A stretch of 64,000 nucleotides of DNA from Bacteroidia bacterium. Lineage in GTDB: Bacteria; Bacteroidota; Bacteroidia; Flavobacteriales; Flavobacteriaceae. The notes under the pieces were generated by a model. It saw only the letters and a list, made by a program, of their open reading frames with translations, was not told where the DNA came from and searched no databases. The stretch is from NCBI GenBank assembly GCA_030431055.1, contig JAUIJA010000002.1:62001-126000 (forward strand). The letters are read 5' to 3'. Each line of letters opens with the position of its first letter. The stretch's first letter is position 1. The position numbers were made by a program, and so were the translations under genes. Shown here one piece after another: positions 1 to 7,038 of this stretch.

Positions 1-399
1 AGCGGACATACAGTTACAGCTTTGTACGAAATTATTCCAACAGGTGTAAAAAGTGATTATTTAAAAGAAGTTGACGGCTTAAAATATTCAAATGTTTCCA
101 ACAATCAGAATTTTTCAGAGGAATTAGCCACAATAAAATTCCGTTATAAAAAACCAGATGGCGAAAAAAGTACAGAAATGGTTGAAACAATTAAAAATGA
201 AACTATTGCTTTAGCTAAAACTTCTGATGATTTTAAATTTAGTTCATCTGTAGCTTGGTTCGGATTAAAATTACGCGATTCGAAATTAATCAGTAATAAA
301 TCAATTGCGGATATTAAAAATTTGGCAAAACAAGGAAAATCTAATGATGCGGAAGGTTATCGTTCTGAATTCATTCGATTAGTTGATGCGGTTAATTAG
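1..399 (+). CDS. C-terminal part of VWA-domain protein (YfbK-like, DUF3520 region)
   Basis: The reading frame is open from the first base of the window, so the gene begins upstream; 132 residues are visible. The piece begins SGHTVTALYEIIPTGVKS, which matches the C-terminal region (DUF3520) that follows the von Willebrand factor A domain in YfbK-type proteins. The rest is the mixed alpha/beta tail with a KYRSEF-like helix (EGYRSEFIRLVDAVN) at the end. The VWA domain with its MIDAS metal site must lie outside the window, so its integrity cannot be judged. In this family the complete protein is usually a lipoprotein or secreted protein of unknown function. Family assignment is from recognition of the motif order, function unknown. 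Confidence 0.75.
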   Translation, partial: SGHTVTALYEIIPTGVKSDYLKEVDGLKYSNVSNNQNFSEELATIKFRYKKPDGEKSTEMVETIKNETIALAKTSDDFKFSSSVAWFGLKLRDSKLISNKSIADIKNLAKQGKSNDAEGYRSEFIRLVDAVN

Positions 400-428
400 T
401 GTTTTTTGAAAATTTAAAATAAATAAAA

Positions 429-511
429 CGTCAGTTCGAGTTTTTTGATTCGGTTCTCGATATTTTCGCTTTGCGAAAACTCGAACTGACGAATCAAAAA
501 GTATCGAGAAC
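429..511. repeat. Palindromic repeat, family 1, copy A
   Basis: The left arm CGTCAGTTCGAGT starts at 429 and is mirrored by ACTCGAACTGACG ending at 491. Between them are TTGATTCGG, TTCTCGATA and a small hairpin TTTTCGCTTTGCGAAAA. After the palindrome comes a tail GAATCAAAAAGTATCGAGAAC that can pair with the internal TTGATTCGGTTCTCGATA, so two alternative folds exist. The layout is nearly identical to the copy at 49183-49265. It fills the gap between the VWA gene and the next gene. Confidence 0.9.
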
Positions 512-520
512 AAATAAAAA

Positions 521-555
521 TTATCCTGCAAGGTTTTAATGACCTTGTAGGATTT
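521..555. repeat. Short palindrome ahead of the plug-like gene
   Basis: ATCCTGCAAGGT (523-534) is mirrored by ACCTTGTAGGAT (542-553) with one mismatch that is a G-U pair in RNA and a 7-base loop. It is 14 bases upstream of the ATG at 568, so it would be in the leader of that gene. There is no T-run, so it does not look like a classic terminator in the plus direction. Confidence 0.6.
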
Positions 556-567
556 AATCAATATAAA

Positions 568-1080
568 ATGAAAAAAATAATTTTAACATTTCTAATTCTA
601 TTTACAATAAGTAATGGCTTTTGTCAAACTAAAATTCAAAAAAAAGAAGCTTTATTGGTTTTAAATGGTAAAATAATTTCTAAAGAAATATTAGAAAAAA
701 TCGATCCAATAATAATTGATAGTATTAAAGTTTTAAAAAATAAGTCTTCAACTGATAAATATGGTGAAAAAGGAAAATTTGGTACGATTGAAATTTATTC
801 AAGTAAATACGTTTCTGAAAATTTAAACAAAAACCAAAAAATTATTTATGTTTTAGGCGGAATTGCATCAATTTATACCAAAGAAGATATTGAATTTGAA
901 AAGAAATACAACGTAAAATATCATGATTTTGGTTGTATTGCGCCAACAAATTTTGAAGAATATGAAGCTAAAAACAAAAAAGTATTCGATTCGCTTTCAA
1001 AAGAATTTGGAGAAAATTGGCAAAAAGAAATTAAAGTTTCATCAATGGGATTTTCTGAATGGAAAAAAGAAAAAAATTAG
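568..1080 (+). CDS. Small secreted protein with TonB-receptor plug-like segment
   Basis: 170 residues. Residues 1-19 are a typical Sec signal peptide (MKK, hydrophobic core, FCQ at the cleavage site). Residues about 28-80 (LLVLNGKIISKEILEKIDP ... DSIKVLKNKS ... YGEKGKFGTIEIYS) have the order of elements of the TonB-dependent receptor plug domain: a V/LNGK strand, a helix, the IxSIxVLK strand and the YGxxGxxGxIxI strand. No beta-barrel follows, so it is a free plug-like unit, probably periplasmic or surface-located. The second half (residues 90-170) has no family I recognise. No partner receptor is adjacent. Function unknown; the plug resemblance is by eye. Confidence 0.6.
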   Translation: MKKIILTFLILFTISNGFCQTKIQKKEALLVLNGKIISKEILEKIDPIIIDSIKVLKNKSSTDKYGEKGKFGTIEIYSSKYVSENLNKNQKIIYVLGGIASIYTKEDIEFEKKYNVKYHDFGCIAPTNFEEYEAKNKKVFDSLSKEFGENWQKEIKVSSMGFSEWKKEKN

Positions 1081-1104
1081 TACATTTAGAGTAAAATCAA
1101 CACA

Positions 1105-1554
1105 ATGAAGAAAATAATTAAACTTTTAGCAGTAGCTTTTATATTAATTCAGTTTTTCCAAATTGATAAAACAAATCCACCAGTTGATGAAAGTCAGGAT
1201 TTTCTAAAAATTCACAATCCTTCGTCTGAAATTGCCCAGCAAATTAAAGCTTCGTGTTATGATTGTCATTCTAATGAAACGAATTATCCTTGGTACACTT
1301 ACGTGCAACCTGTTGGTTGGTGGACAAAAGATCATATCGACCATGGAAAAAAGCACTTAAATTTTTCAGAATTTGGAACTTACGAAGCAAAAAAGCAATC
1401 GCACAAAATGGAAGAATGTTATGAATTAATTGAAAAAGGAGAAATGCCTTTAAAAAGTTACACTCTTGCACACAAAGATGCTGTTTTAGATGATGCAACT
1501 AAGCAACAACTAATTACTTACTTTAAGGAAATGGAAAATAAGTTGAAAGAATAA
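1105..1554 (+). CDS. Haem-binding domain protein (cytochrome c-like, CxxCH)
   Basis: 149 residues. The N-terminus (MKKIIKLLAVAFILIQFFQI) is an uncleaved signal anchor, putting the rest in the periplasm. CYDCH at residues 51-55 is a CxxCH haem c attachment motif, followed by the NETNYPWYTYVQPVGWW stretch that is characteristic of the Haem_bd family (PF14376), also found at the ends of larger oxidoreductases. A conserved-looking Met in GEMPL could be the distal haem ligand. It lies 24 bases after the plug-like gene, possibly co-transcribed. Probably a small electron carrier; partner unknown. Confidence 0.8.
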   Translation: MKKIIKLLAVAFILIQFFQIDKTNPPVDESQDFLKIHNPSSEIAQQIKASCYDCHSNETNYPWYTYVQPVGWWTKDHIDHGKKHLNFSEFGTYEAKKQSHKMEECYELIEKGEMPLKSYTLAHKDAVLDDATKQQLITYFKEMENKLKE

Positions 1555-1560
1555 TTAAAT

Positions 1561-1592
1561 AAAAAAAGCTCCAAATTTTGGAGCTTTTTTTA
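1561..1592. terminator. Bidirectional terminator between convergent genes
   Basis: AAAAAGCTCCAAA and TTTGGAGCTTTTT form a tight hairpin with T-runs on both sides. It can end transcription of the haem-binding gene from the left and of the ABC-F gene from the right. Confidence 0.85.
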
Positions 1593-1595
1593 TTT

Positions 1596-3230
1596 CTATT
1601 TCTCAATTTCTTTTAAATTTTCCATTTTCTTGTGTTCCAAGAAACCTTTAATATCTTCAAAATGTTCACGAACACGTTTGTTTCCAAATTCAAACACTTT
1701 AGTTACCAATCCATCTAAGAAATCACGATCGTGAGAAACTAAAATCAAGGTTCCATCGAAATCGCGTAATGCATCTTTAATAATGTCTTTGGTTTTCATA
1801 TCTAAGTGATTCGTAGGTTCATCGAGAATTAAAACATTAACCGGCTCTAACAACAATTTAATCATAGCCAAACGCGTTCTTTCTCCACCAGAAAGCACTT
1901 TAACTTTCTTTTGAATATCATCGCCACTAAACATAAATGCACCTAACATGTCTTTTATCTTTGAACGAATATCACCAACAGCAATTCTATCAATTGTATC
2001 AAAAACAGTTAATTCGCCATCTAACAAAGCCGCTTGATTTTGAGCAAAATATCCAATTTGAGCATTATGACCAACTTCTAATTTTCCGCCATCGAAATCA
2101 ATTTCGTTCATAATTGCTTTAATCATTGTTGACTTTCCTTCACCATTTTTACCAACAAAAGCTACTTTTTGTCCACGCTCGATAACCATGTTTGCGTTAT
2201 TAAACACAACATGATCGCCATACTTTTTCGATAATTCTTCTACGACAACTGGATATTGTCCGCTTCGTGGAGAAGGTGGGAATTTCAGTTTCAACGCAGA
2301 AGTATCAACTTCGTCAACTTCAACCAAAACTAATTTTTCAAGCATACGAACACGAGATTGAACTTGTTCAGTCTTAGAAAAAGTTCCACGAAAACGTTCA
2401 ATAAACGCTTTATTTTCGGCAATAAATTTTTGTTGCTCGTCGTAGGCTTTTTGTTGGTGAATTCTTCTATCTTTTCGCAATTCTAAATAATCGGAATATT
2501 TTGCTTTGTAATCGTAAATTCTTCCCATTGTAACTTCAATCGTACGATTTGTAATATTATCTACAAACGCTCTATCGTGAGAAATTACCATAACCGCTTT
2601 TGCTTGGTTTACCAAGAAATCTTCAAGCCATTGAATACTATCCATATCCAAGTGATTCGTTGGCTCATCTAATAAAATTAAATCGGGTTGCTTTAATAAG
2701 ATTTTTGCCAATTCGATTCGCATTCTCCAACCACCAGAAAATTCAGAAGTTTTACGTGTAAAATCTTCACGTTCAAAACCTAAACCTTTTAATACTTTTT
2801 CTACTTCGGCTTCATAATTAACTTCTTCAATAGCGTAAAATTTCTCTGAAAGCTCTGATACGCGTTCAATTAACTTCATATATTCATCACTTTCATAATC
2901 AGTACGAACAGTTAACTGTTCATTGATATCGTCGATTTCAGCTTTCATTTTGAAAACATCTTCAAAAGCTTTTGCTGTTTCATCAAAAACAGTTGCATTA
3001 TCTTCCGTTAACAAATGCTGAGGCAAATAAGCAATTACCGCTTCTTTTGGTGCCGAAATCGCTCCGCGAGTAGGTTTATTTACGCCAGCTACAATTTTCA
3101 ACAAGGTTGATTTTCCTGCTCCATTTTTACCCATTAGGGCAATTTTATCATTTTCATTAATAGCAAAAGTTACTTCACTAAACAAAGTTGTTCCACCAAA
3201 TTCAACTGCAATGTCGTTAACTGTAATCAT
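1596..3230 (-). CDS. ABC-F family ATPase
   Basis: 544 residues with two ABC ATPase domains and no membrane segments, the mark of ABC-F proteins, which act on the ribosome rather than in transport. Domain 1 has Walker A GKNGAGKST (34-42), signature FSGGWRMRIELAK and Walker B LILLDEPTNHLD. The linker (about residues 235-300) is charged and helical. Domain 2 has GKNGEGKST, LSGGERTRLAMIK and LILDEPTNHLD. All catalytic motifs are intact. Which subfamily (YbiT, Uup, EttA-like) cannot be fixed by eye. There is no resistance-gene context, so a housekeeping translation factor is likely. Confidence 0.93.
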   Translation of the reverse strand: MITVNDIAVEFGGTTLFSEVTFAINENDKIALMGKNGAGKSTLLKIVAGVNKPTRGAISAPKEAVIAYLPQHLLTEDNATVFDETAKAFEDVFKMKAEIDDINEQLTVRTDYESDEYMKLIERVSELSEKFYAIEEVNYEAEVEKVLKGLGFEREDFTRKTSEFSGGWRMRIELAKILLKQPDLILLDEPTNHLDMDSIQWLEDFLVNQAKAVMVISHDRAFVDNITNRTIEVTMGRIYDYKAKYSDYLELRKDRRIHQQKAYDEQQKFIAENKAFIERFRGTFSKTEQVQSRVRMLEKLVLVEVDEVDTSALKLKFPPSPRSGQYPVVVEELSKKYGDHVVFNNANMVIERGQKVAFVGKNGEGKSTMIKAIMNEIDFDGGKLEVGHNAQIGYFAQNQAALLDGELTVFDTIDRIAVGDIRSKIKDMLGAFMFSGDDIQKKVKVLSGGERTRLAMIKLLLEPVNVLILDEPTNHLDMKTKDIIKDALRDFDGTLILVSHDRDFLDGLVTKVFEFGNKRVREHFEDIKGFLEHKKMENLKEIEK

Positions 3231-3240
3231 TTCTTAAAAG

Positions 3241-3268
3241 TTAGAAGTTAGAAGTTAGAAGTCAGAAG
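3241..3268. repeat. Heptamer tandem repeat in the leader of the ABC-F gene
   Basis: Three TTAGAAG units followed by TCAGAAG, four 7-base units in a row, lying 11-38 bases upstream of the ABC-F start codon on the minus strand, between that start and the -7 element at 3298-3305. Confidence 0.85.
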
Positions 3269-3297
3269 ACTTAAAAACTGCTAAAATTTTGAAGGTG

Positions 3298-3305
3298 CAA
3301 ATATA
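3298..3305 (-). promoter_or_regulatory. -7 element for the ABC-F gene
   Basis: On the minus strand this reads TATATTTG, matching TAnnTTTG. No convincing -33 element at the usual distance. It lies 68 bases upstream of the start codon, so the leader would include the heptamer repeat. Confidence 0.45.
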
Positions 3306-3352
3306 GGTAAATTGTTAACTCATAATTCTTAATCAATCTTTAACTTTTGATT

Positions 3353-3384
3353 TTTGCATTACGATAAATTCCTTCTTACCTTTG
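3353..3384 (+). promoter_or_regulatory. Bacteroidota promoter of the first YceI gene
   Basis: TTTG (3353-3356), 20 bases, then TACCTTTG (3377-3384): a full match to TTTG-N17..23-TAnnTTTG. The start codon follows 20 bases later. Confidence 0.75.
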
Positions 3385-3404
3385 GGTAAATAAAAAATCA
3401 ATAC

Positions 3405-4028
3405 ATGAAAAAAATAGTTTTAATGGCTTTTGCAATGTCTTTGTTTGCTGTGAGCTGTAAAAAAGAAGAAAAAGTAGAAACTCCAGTTGAAGAAACTACT
3501 GAAGTTGTAACCGAAGTAGGAAATCTAAAATTAGTTGCTGACTCAACAAAAGTTAGTTGGACAGCTTATAAAACAACTGACAAAGTTGCCGTAGGTGGAA
3601 GTTTTACTGAAATTGAACTAAAAAACACTCAAGAAGGAACAACACCAGAAGAAGTTTTAAAAGGTGCATCCTTTTCAATTCCTGTAAGTAGTTTATTTAC
3701 TAACAATCCTGATAGAGATAACAAATTGAAACAATTCTTTTTTGGCGCAATGAATGACACAGAACTAATAGGAGGAACTATTAATTTTGCTAACGGAAAA
3801 ACTAAATTAATGCTTTCATTAAATGGTGTTGCAAAACCTGTTGAAGTTGAAGCTACTTTTGAAAACAATGTTTTTTCTGTAAATGGAATACTTAATCTTG
3901 ACGATTTTAATGGACAACAAGCTATTGAATCAATTAATAATGTTTGTAAAGATTTACACAAAGGCGCTGATGGCGTAAGTAAAACTTGGAGTGAAGTTGC
4001 AATTTCTGGTTCTGTTTTATTTGAATAA
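3405..4028 (+). CDS. YceI-family lipoprotein (first copy)
   Basis: 207 residues. Signal peptide with lipobox FAVSC, lipidated Cys at residue 18, then KKEEKVE and an acidic Thr/Glu linker. The YceI domain (a lipocalin-like barrel binding polyisoprenoid lipids in characterised members) covers about residues 38-207, with the usual SKVSWTAYK-type first strand (STKVSWTAYKTTDKVAVGG). The residues after the Cys (K-K-E-E) resemble the surface lipoprotein export signal described in Capnocytophaga, so the protein could be on the outer face of the outer membrane; this is inference. It stands alone with its own promoter and terminator. A second, more typical YceI lipoprotein is at 11278. Confidence 0.85.
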   Translation: MKKIVLMAFAMSLFAVSCKKEEKVETPVEETTEVVTEVGNLKLVADSTKVSWTAYKTTDKVAVGGSFTEIELKNTQEGTTPEEVLKGASFSIPVSSLFTNNPDRDNKLKQFFFGAMNDTELIGGTINFANGKTKLMLSLNGVAKPVEVEATFENNVFSVNGILNLDDFNGQQAIESINNVCKDLHKGADGVSKTWSEVAISGSVLFE

Positions 4029-4050
4029 AAAACTCAAAATAGTATATATA

Positions 4051-4085
4051 AAAAAAAGCCAAGTTTTAAACTTGGCTTTTTTTAT
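4051..4085. terminator. Bidirectional terminator after the first YceI gene
   Basis: AAAAAAAGCCAAGTTT pairs with AAACTTGGCTTTTTTT around a tiny loop; T-run on each strand. It serves the YceI gene and the convergent DUF2007 gene. Confidence 0.88.
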
Positions 4086-4285
4086 TATTCTACTAAATCT
4101 TTAATTTTTTCGTAATCTTCTTCAGTTACGTATAATTCTACTGACGCATCGGAGTTTCCAAAACCTGCTAAACGCGCAGATTCAAATCCGTTTTTCTTTA
4201 TCGGTTCTACTCGTCTGTCTAACAATTGCTGTTCAAAAGCCATTGCCTCGATTTCGGTTCCCGAAAAAATTTTAATTTCTTTCAT
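4085..4285 (-). CDS. DUF2007-type small protein
   Basis: 66 residues. The short sequence (KIFSGTEIEAMAFEQQLLD ... VELYVTEEDYEKIKDLVE) fits the DUF2007 fold, a ferredoxin-like beta-alpha-beta unit often named putative signal transducing protein. No signal peptide, so cytoplasmic. It follows the helicase fragment by 11 bases and is probably co-transcribed with it. Binding partner and role unknown. Confidence 0.75.
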   Translation of the reverse strand: MKEIKIFSGTEIEAMAFEQQLLDRRVEPIKKNGFESARLAGFGNSDASVELYVTEEDYEKIKDLVE

Positions 4286-4296
4286 AGTTATAGTGT

Positions 4297-4911
4297 TTAT
4301 TCGGTTTCTATAAAAATAGGTTCGCGTTCTTCATCAGCGTAAGCTACAACTTCAACTCTGTCGGCTATTTGTGAACAGAAATACAATCTTTGTCCTTTTT
4401 CCATACTTGCAAGCAAACGTAAAATAATTTGCTCGTATCGCCTTTTTAACAACTCATCTAAATTATCAAAAGCGATAACTTGCAATTGATTTACATTAAA
4501 ACCCGCTGTAGAAAATAGTTGGTTTAACCTATTTGGCGTTCCAATTAAAACATCAATTCCGGCAGAAATTTGGTTTTTATCTTCATCAATATCTGTTCTG
4601 TCGTTTGTTGTAAAAACACGCAACCTGTTGTATTTATTCAATCTTTCAAAAAGTTCTGTTATTGCTATAACCTCATTTTTATCTTCCACCATTATTAAAG
4701 CTCTTGGCGATTCACCTTGTGCTTCTTTTAACTTGTGAATAACATTTAGTACTAAAGTCGTGGTTTTACCCAAACCTTTTTTGCCTTGAATAACAACATC
4801 TGCACCACTTTTTATAGGTGAAAATGTTTCTTTTTGCAATTCATTTGCTTCGGTTAAAACGTTTTCAATTAACGCTTTTTGAAGATTTGTATTTATTTTT
4901 TTTAGGTTCAT
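4297..4911 (-). CDS. Degenerate single-domain DEAD-box-like protein
   Basis: 204 residues that correspond only to the first RecA-like domain of DEAD-box RNA helicases. There is a Q-motif region (ELQKETFSPIKSGADVV), a P-loop GKKGLGKTT, a TPGR-like TPNRL, and a Walker B position FDNLDE instead of DEAD. The SAT motif is replaced by FCSQI. Domain 2, which holds the arginine finger and motifs V-VI, is absent, yet the protein ends cleanly with no sign of a second domain in any frame downstream, so it is probably a settled short form rather than a recent truncation. It may bind ATP but is unlikely to unwind RNA alone. Related full-length helicases are not nearby. Confidence 0.75.
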   Translation of the reverse strand: MNLKKINTNLQKALIENVLTEANELQKETFSPIKSGADVVIQGKKGLGKTTTLVLNVIHKLKEAQGESPRALIMVEDKNEVIAITELFERLNKYNRLRVFTTNDRTDIDEDKNQISAGIDVLIGTPNRLNQLFSTAGFNVNQLQVIAFDNLDELLKRRYEQIILRLLASMEKGQRLYFCSQIADRVEVVAYADEEREPIFIETE

Positions 4912-4914
4912 TAA

Positions 4915-4996
4915 AAATGAATTGAATGATTGAAAAATTAAAAGATTGAAAAATTAAAAACTTCATTAAATCTTTTAATCATTAAATTTTTAAAAA
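4915..4996. repeat. A/T-rich simple repeat tract
   Basis: GATTGAAAAATTAAAA occurs twice in tandem, followed by partial mirror sequence ATTAAATCTTTTAATCATTAAAT. It separates the NtrC-type gene from the helicase fragment. Similar low-complexity tracts lie at 12985-13030, 14176-14210 and 34905-34940. Confidence 0.6.
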
Positions 4997-6160
4997 TTAC
5001 TTAGAAGCAAACAACTTTACATCATTTTCAGAAATTTCTTCTCCGCCTAAAATAATTAAGCGTTCTACTACATTGCGAAGTTCACGAATATTTCCTGTCC
5101 AATCGTATTCTTGCAATAACTTAATCGCCTTCTCTGAAAAATTCTTGACAATAGTTCCTTGTTCGCCTGCAATTTTATTGGTAAAATGTTCGATTAATTC
5201 AGGAATATCATCACGTCTATCATTTAAAGCCGGAACTTTAATTAAAATTACAGCTAAACGATGGTATAAATCTTCACGAAAACGTCCTTCTTCAATTTCT
5301 TTCTTCAAGTCTTTATTTGTTGCTGCAATAACACGAACATTAACCTTGATATCTTTATCAGCACCTACACGTTGGATTAAATTTTCTTGTAAAGCTCGTA
5401 AAACCTTAGCTTGAGCTGGCAAACTCATATCGCCAATTTCATCTAGAAAAATAGTTCCGCCGTTTGCTGCTTCAAATTTTCCTGCTCTATCTTTAACTGC
5501 CGAAGTAAAAGCGCCTTTTACGTGACCAAACAATTCGCTTTCGATTAATTCGGCTGGAATTGCGGCACAATTTACCTCAACAATAGCTTTTTTTGAACGT
5601 TCGCTTTTTTCGTGCAATTGATGCGCAACCAATTCCTTTCCTGTTCCATTTGGTCCAGTAATTAAAACTCGAGCGTCTGTTGGTGCAACTTTATCAATCA
5701 TTTCGCGAATTTGATCGATAGCATTACTACTTCCAATCATTTTGTAATTCTTGGAAACTTTTTTCTTTAGAATTTTATTTTCTACAACTAATTGCTTTCT
5801 ATCTAGTGCATTGCGAACAGTATTCAGTAATCGGTTTAAATCTGGCGGTTTTGAAATATAATCGTAAGCGCCCAGTCGCATTGTATTAACGGCTGTTTCT
5901 AAGTCGCCATGACCAGAAATCATTACCATAGGAACTTCTGGTTTGATTTTTTTCACCGCTTCTAATACCTCAACACCATCCATTTTTGGCATTTTAATAT
6001 CGCAAAGTACCAAATCGTAGTCTTCCTTTTTTATCTTTTCTACTCCCGCTAAACCGTCTTCGGCTTCTTCAACTTCATACGTGTCACTTTCTTCCGAAAG
6101 AATTTTGGTTAAAACTCTACGAATAGCTGCTTCATCTTCTATTACTAATATTTTTGGCAT
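4997..6160 (-). CDS. NtrC-type response regulator lacking a DNA-binding domain
   Basis: 387 residues. Receiver domain 1-120 with phospho-acceptor Asp54 (VLCDIKMPKMDG) and conserved Lys in SKPP. AAA+ domain about 143-370 with Walker A GPNGTGKE (169-176), Walker B GGTIFLDE (234-241) and the arginine-finger segment FREDLYHRL. The sigma-54 contact loop reads GAFTSA (216-221) instead of GAFTGA. NtrC-family proteins normally run to about 440-480 residues and end in a Fis-type helix-turn-helix; this one stops at ENDVKLFASK directly after the AAA+ lid (NIRELRNVVERL), so no DNA-binding domain is present. It may act from solution or on another sigma-54 activator. No partner kinase is adjacent. Confidence 0.9.
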   Translation of the reverse strand: MPKILVIEDEAAIRRVLTKILSEESDTYEVEEAEDGLAGVEKIKKEDYDLVLCDIKMPKMDGVEVLEAVKKIKPEVPMVMISGHGDLETAVNTMRLGAYDYISKPPDLNRLLNTVRNALDRKQLVVENKILKKKVSKNYKMIGSSNAIDQIREMIDKVAPTDARVLITGPNGTGKELVAHQLHEKSERSKKAIVEVNCAAIPAELIESELFGHVKGAFTSAVKDRAGKFEAANGGTIFLDEIGDMSLPAQAKVLRALQENLIQRVGADKDIKVNVRVIAATNKDLKKEIEEGRFREDLYHRLAVILIKVPALNDRRDDIPELIEHFTNKIAGEQGTIVKNFSEKAIKLLQEYDWTGNIRELRNVVERLIILGGEEISENDVKLFASK

Positions 6161-6207
6161 TTAATTGATTTTTTAAACTTTAAAGTTAATAAAAATTAAA
6201 GAGGTTT

Positions 6208-7035
6208 TTATTGATTATAAATATGAACATCTCTTTGTGGAAACGGAATTGAAATCTTATTCTCTCTAAACGCTTTATCTATTTTAAATCGAAGTTCGCT
6301 TTTTATATTCGGGCTTTGCATTCCGTTATCAACATAAAAATATAGCGAAAAATTAAGCGAAGAATCGGCAAAATCTTCAAATAAAACTAAAGGTGTTGGT
6401 GAATTTAAAACTCCTTTTACATCTTTAGCGCATTGTAACAAAACTTCTCTAACCTTTTCTACATCGCTACCGTAAGCTACACCAACATCTACTTGTTCTC
6501 TGTTTATATTACTGTTTTGTGTCCAATTAAATAAAGCTTCCGTCATAAATTTATGATTAGGAATAACCATAACTCTATCGTTGCGAGTAACCATACGAGT
6601 TGTTCGTAGTTTTATTTGTCTTACTTCTCCAACTTTACCTTCAATTTCAATAATATCGCCTACGTGAAGTGATTGATCTAAAATCATTAAAATTCCAGAA
6701 ATTATATCTTGAAAAAAGGTTTGTAAAGCAAAACCAATACCTACAAACAGCGCCGCAGAAGCCGTTAAAAACACACTTATATTAACTCCCGATGCATCTA
6801 AAGTAAATAATACTACAAAAATGTAAATAATATACTTTGCAAACTGAAAGATACTTATAAACTTATTTTTATCTTCAGGCGGTAGCTTGCGCGTCATAAT
6901 TAACCGTATTGCCCTAAGCAAATAAGCTGTAATAACTAACGCTAAGATTAAAGCCAACAAATGAAATACTGTAAAATCGATACTTTTTGTATCAATTAAT
7001 TTATACGATAAAAAGTCTATAATATCTTGTTTCAT
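6208..7035 (-). CDS. Small mechanosensitive channel (MscS family)
   Basis: 275 residues. Three predicted membrane helices in the first 115 residues, the third with the Ala/Gly-rich pore-lining pattern (ASAALFVGIGFALQTFFQDI). The beta domain follows (GDIIEIEGKVGEVRQIKLRTT) with the family motif around VMVIPNHKF, then the cytoplasmic alpha/beta vestibule domain. Length is that of E. coli MscS (286). It protects against osmotic downshock by letting solutes out. It begins 3 bases after the ABC permease stop and is likely the last gene of that operon. Confidence 0.92.
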   Translation of the reverse strand: MKQDIIDFLSYKLIDTKSIDFTVFHLLALILALVITAYLLRAIRLIMTRKLPPEDKNKFISIFQFAKYIIYIFVVLFTLDASGVNISVFLTASAALFVGIGFALQTFFQDIISGILMILDQSLHVGDIIEIEGKVGEVRQIKLRTTRMVTRNDRVMVIPNHKFMTEALFNWTQNSNINREQVDVGVAYGSDVEKVREVLLQCAKDVKGVLNSPTPLVLFEDFADSSLNFSLYFYVDNGMQSPNIKSELRFKIDKAFRENKISIPFPQRDVHIYNQ

Positions 7036-7038
7036 ATT

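Noticed and set aside
923..1108. Overlapping 61-codon frame inside the plug-like gene
   Set aside because: It is Lys-rich translation of an A-rich stretch in another frame, with no start context of its own.
3241..3268. CRISPR-like repeats
   Set aside because: Units are only 7 bases with no spacers; no cas genes are nearby.
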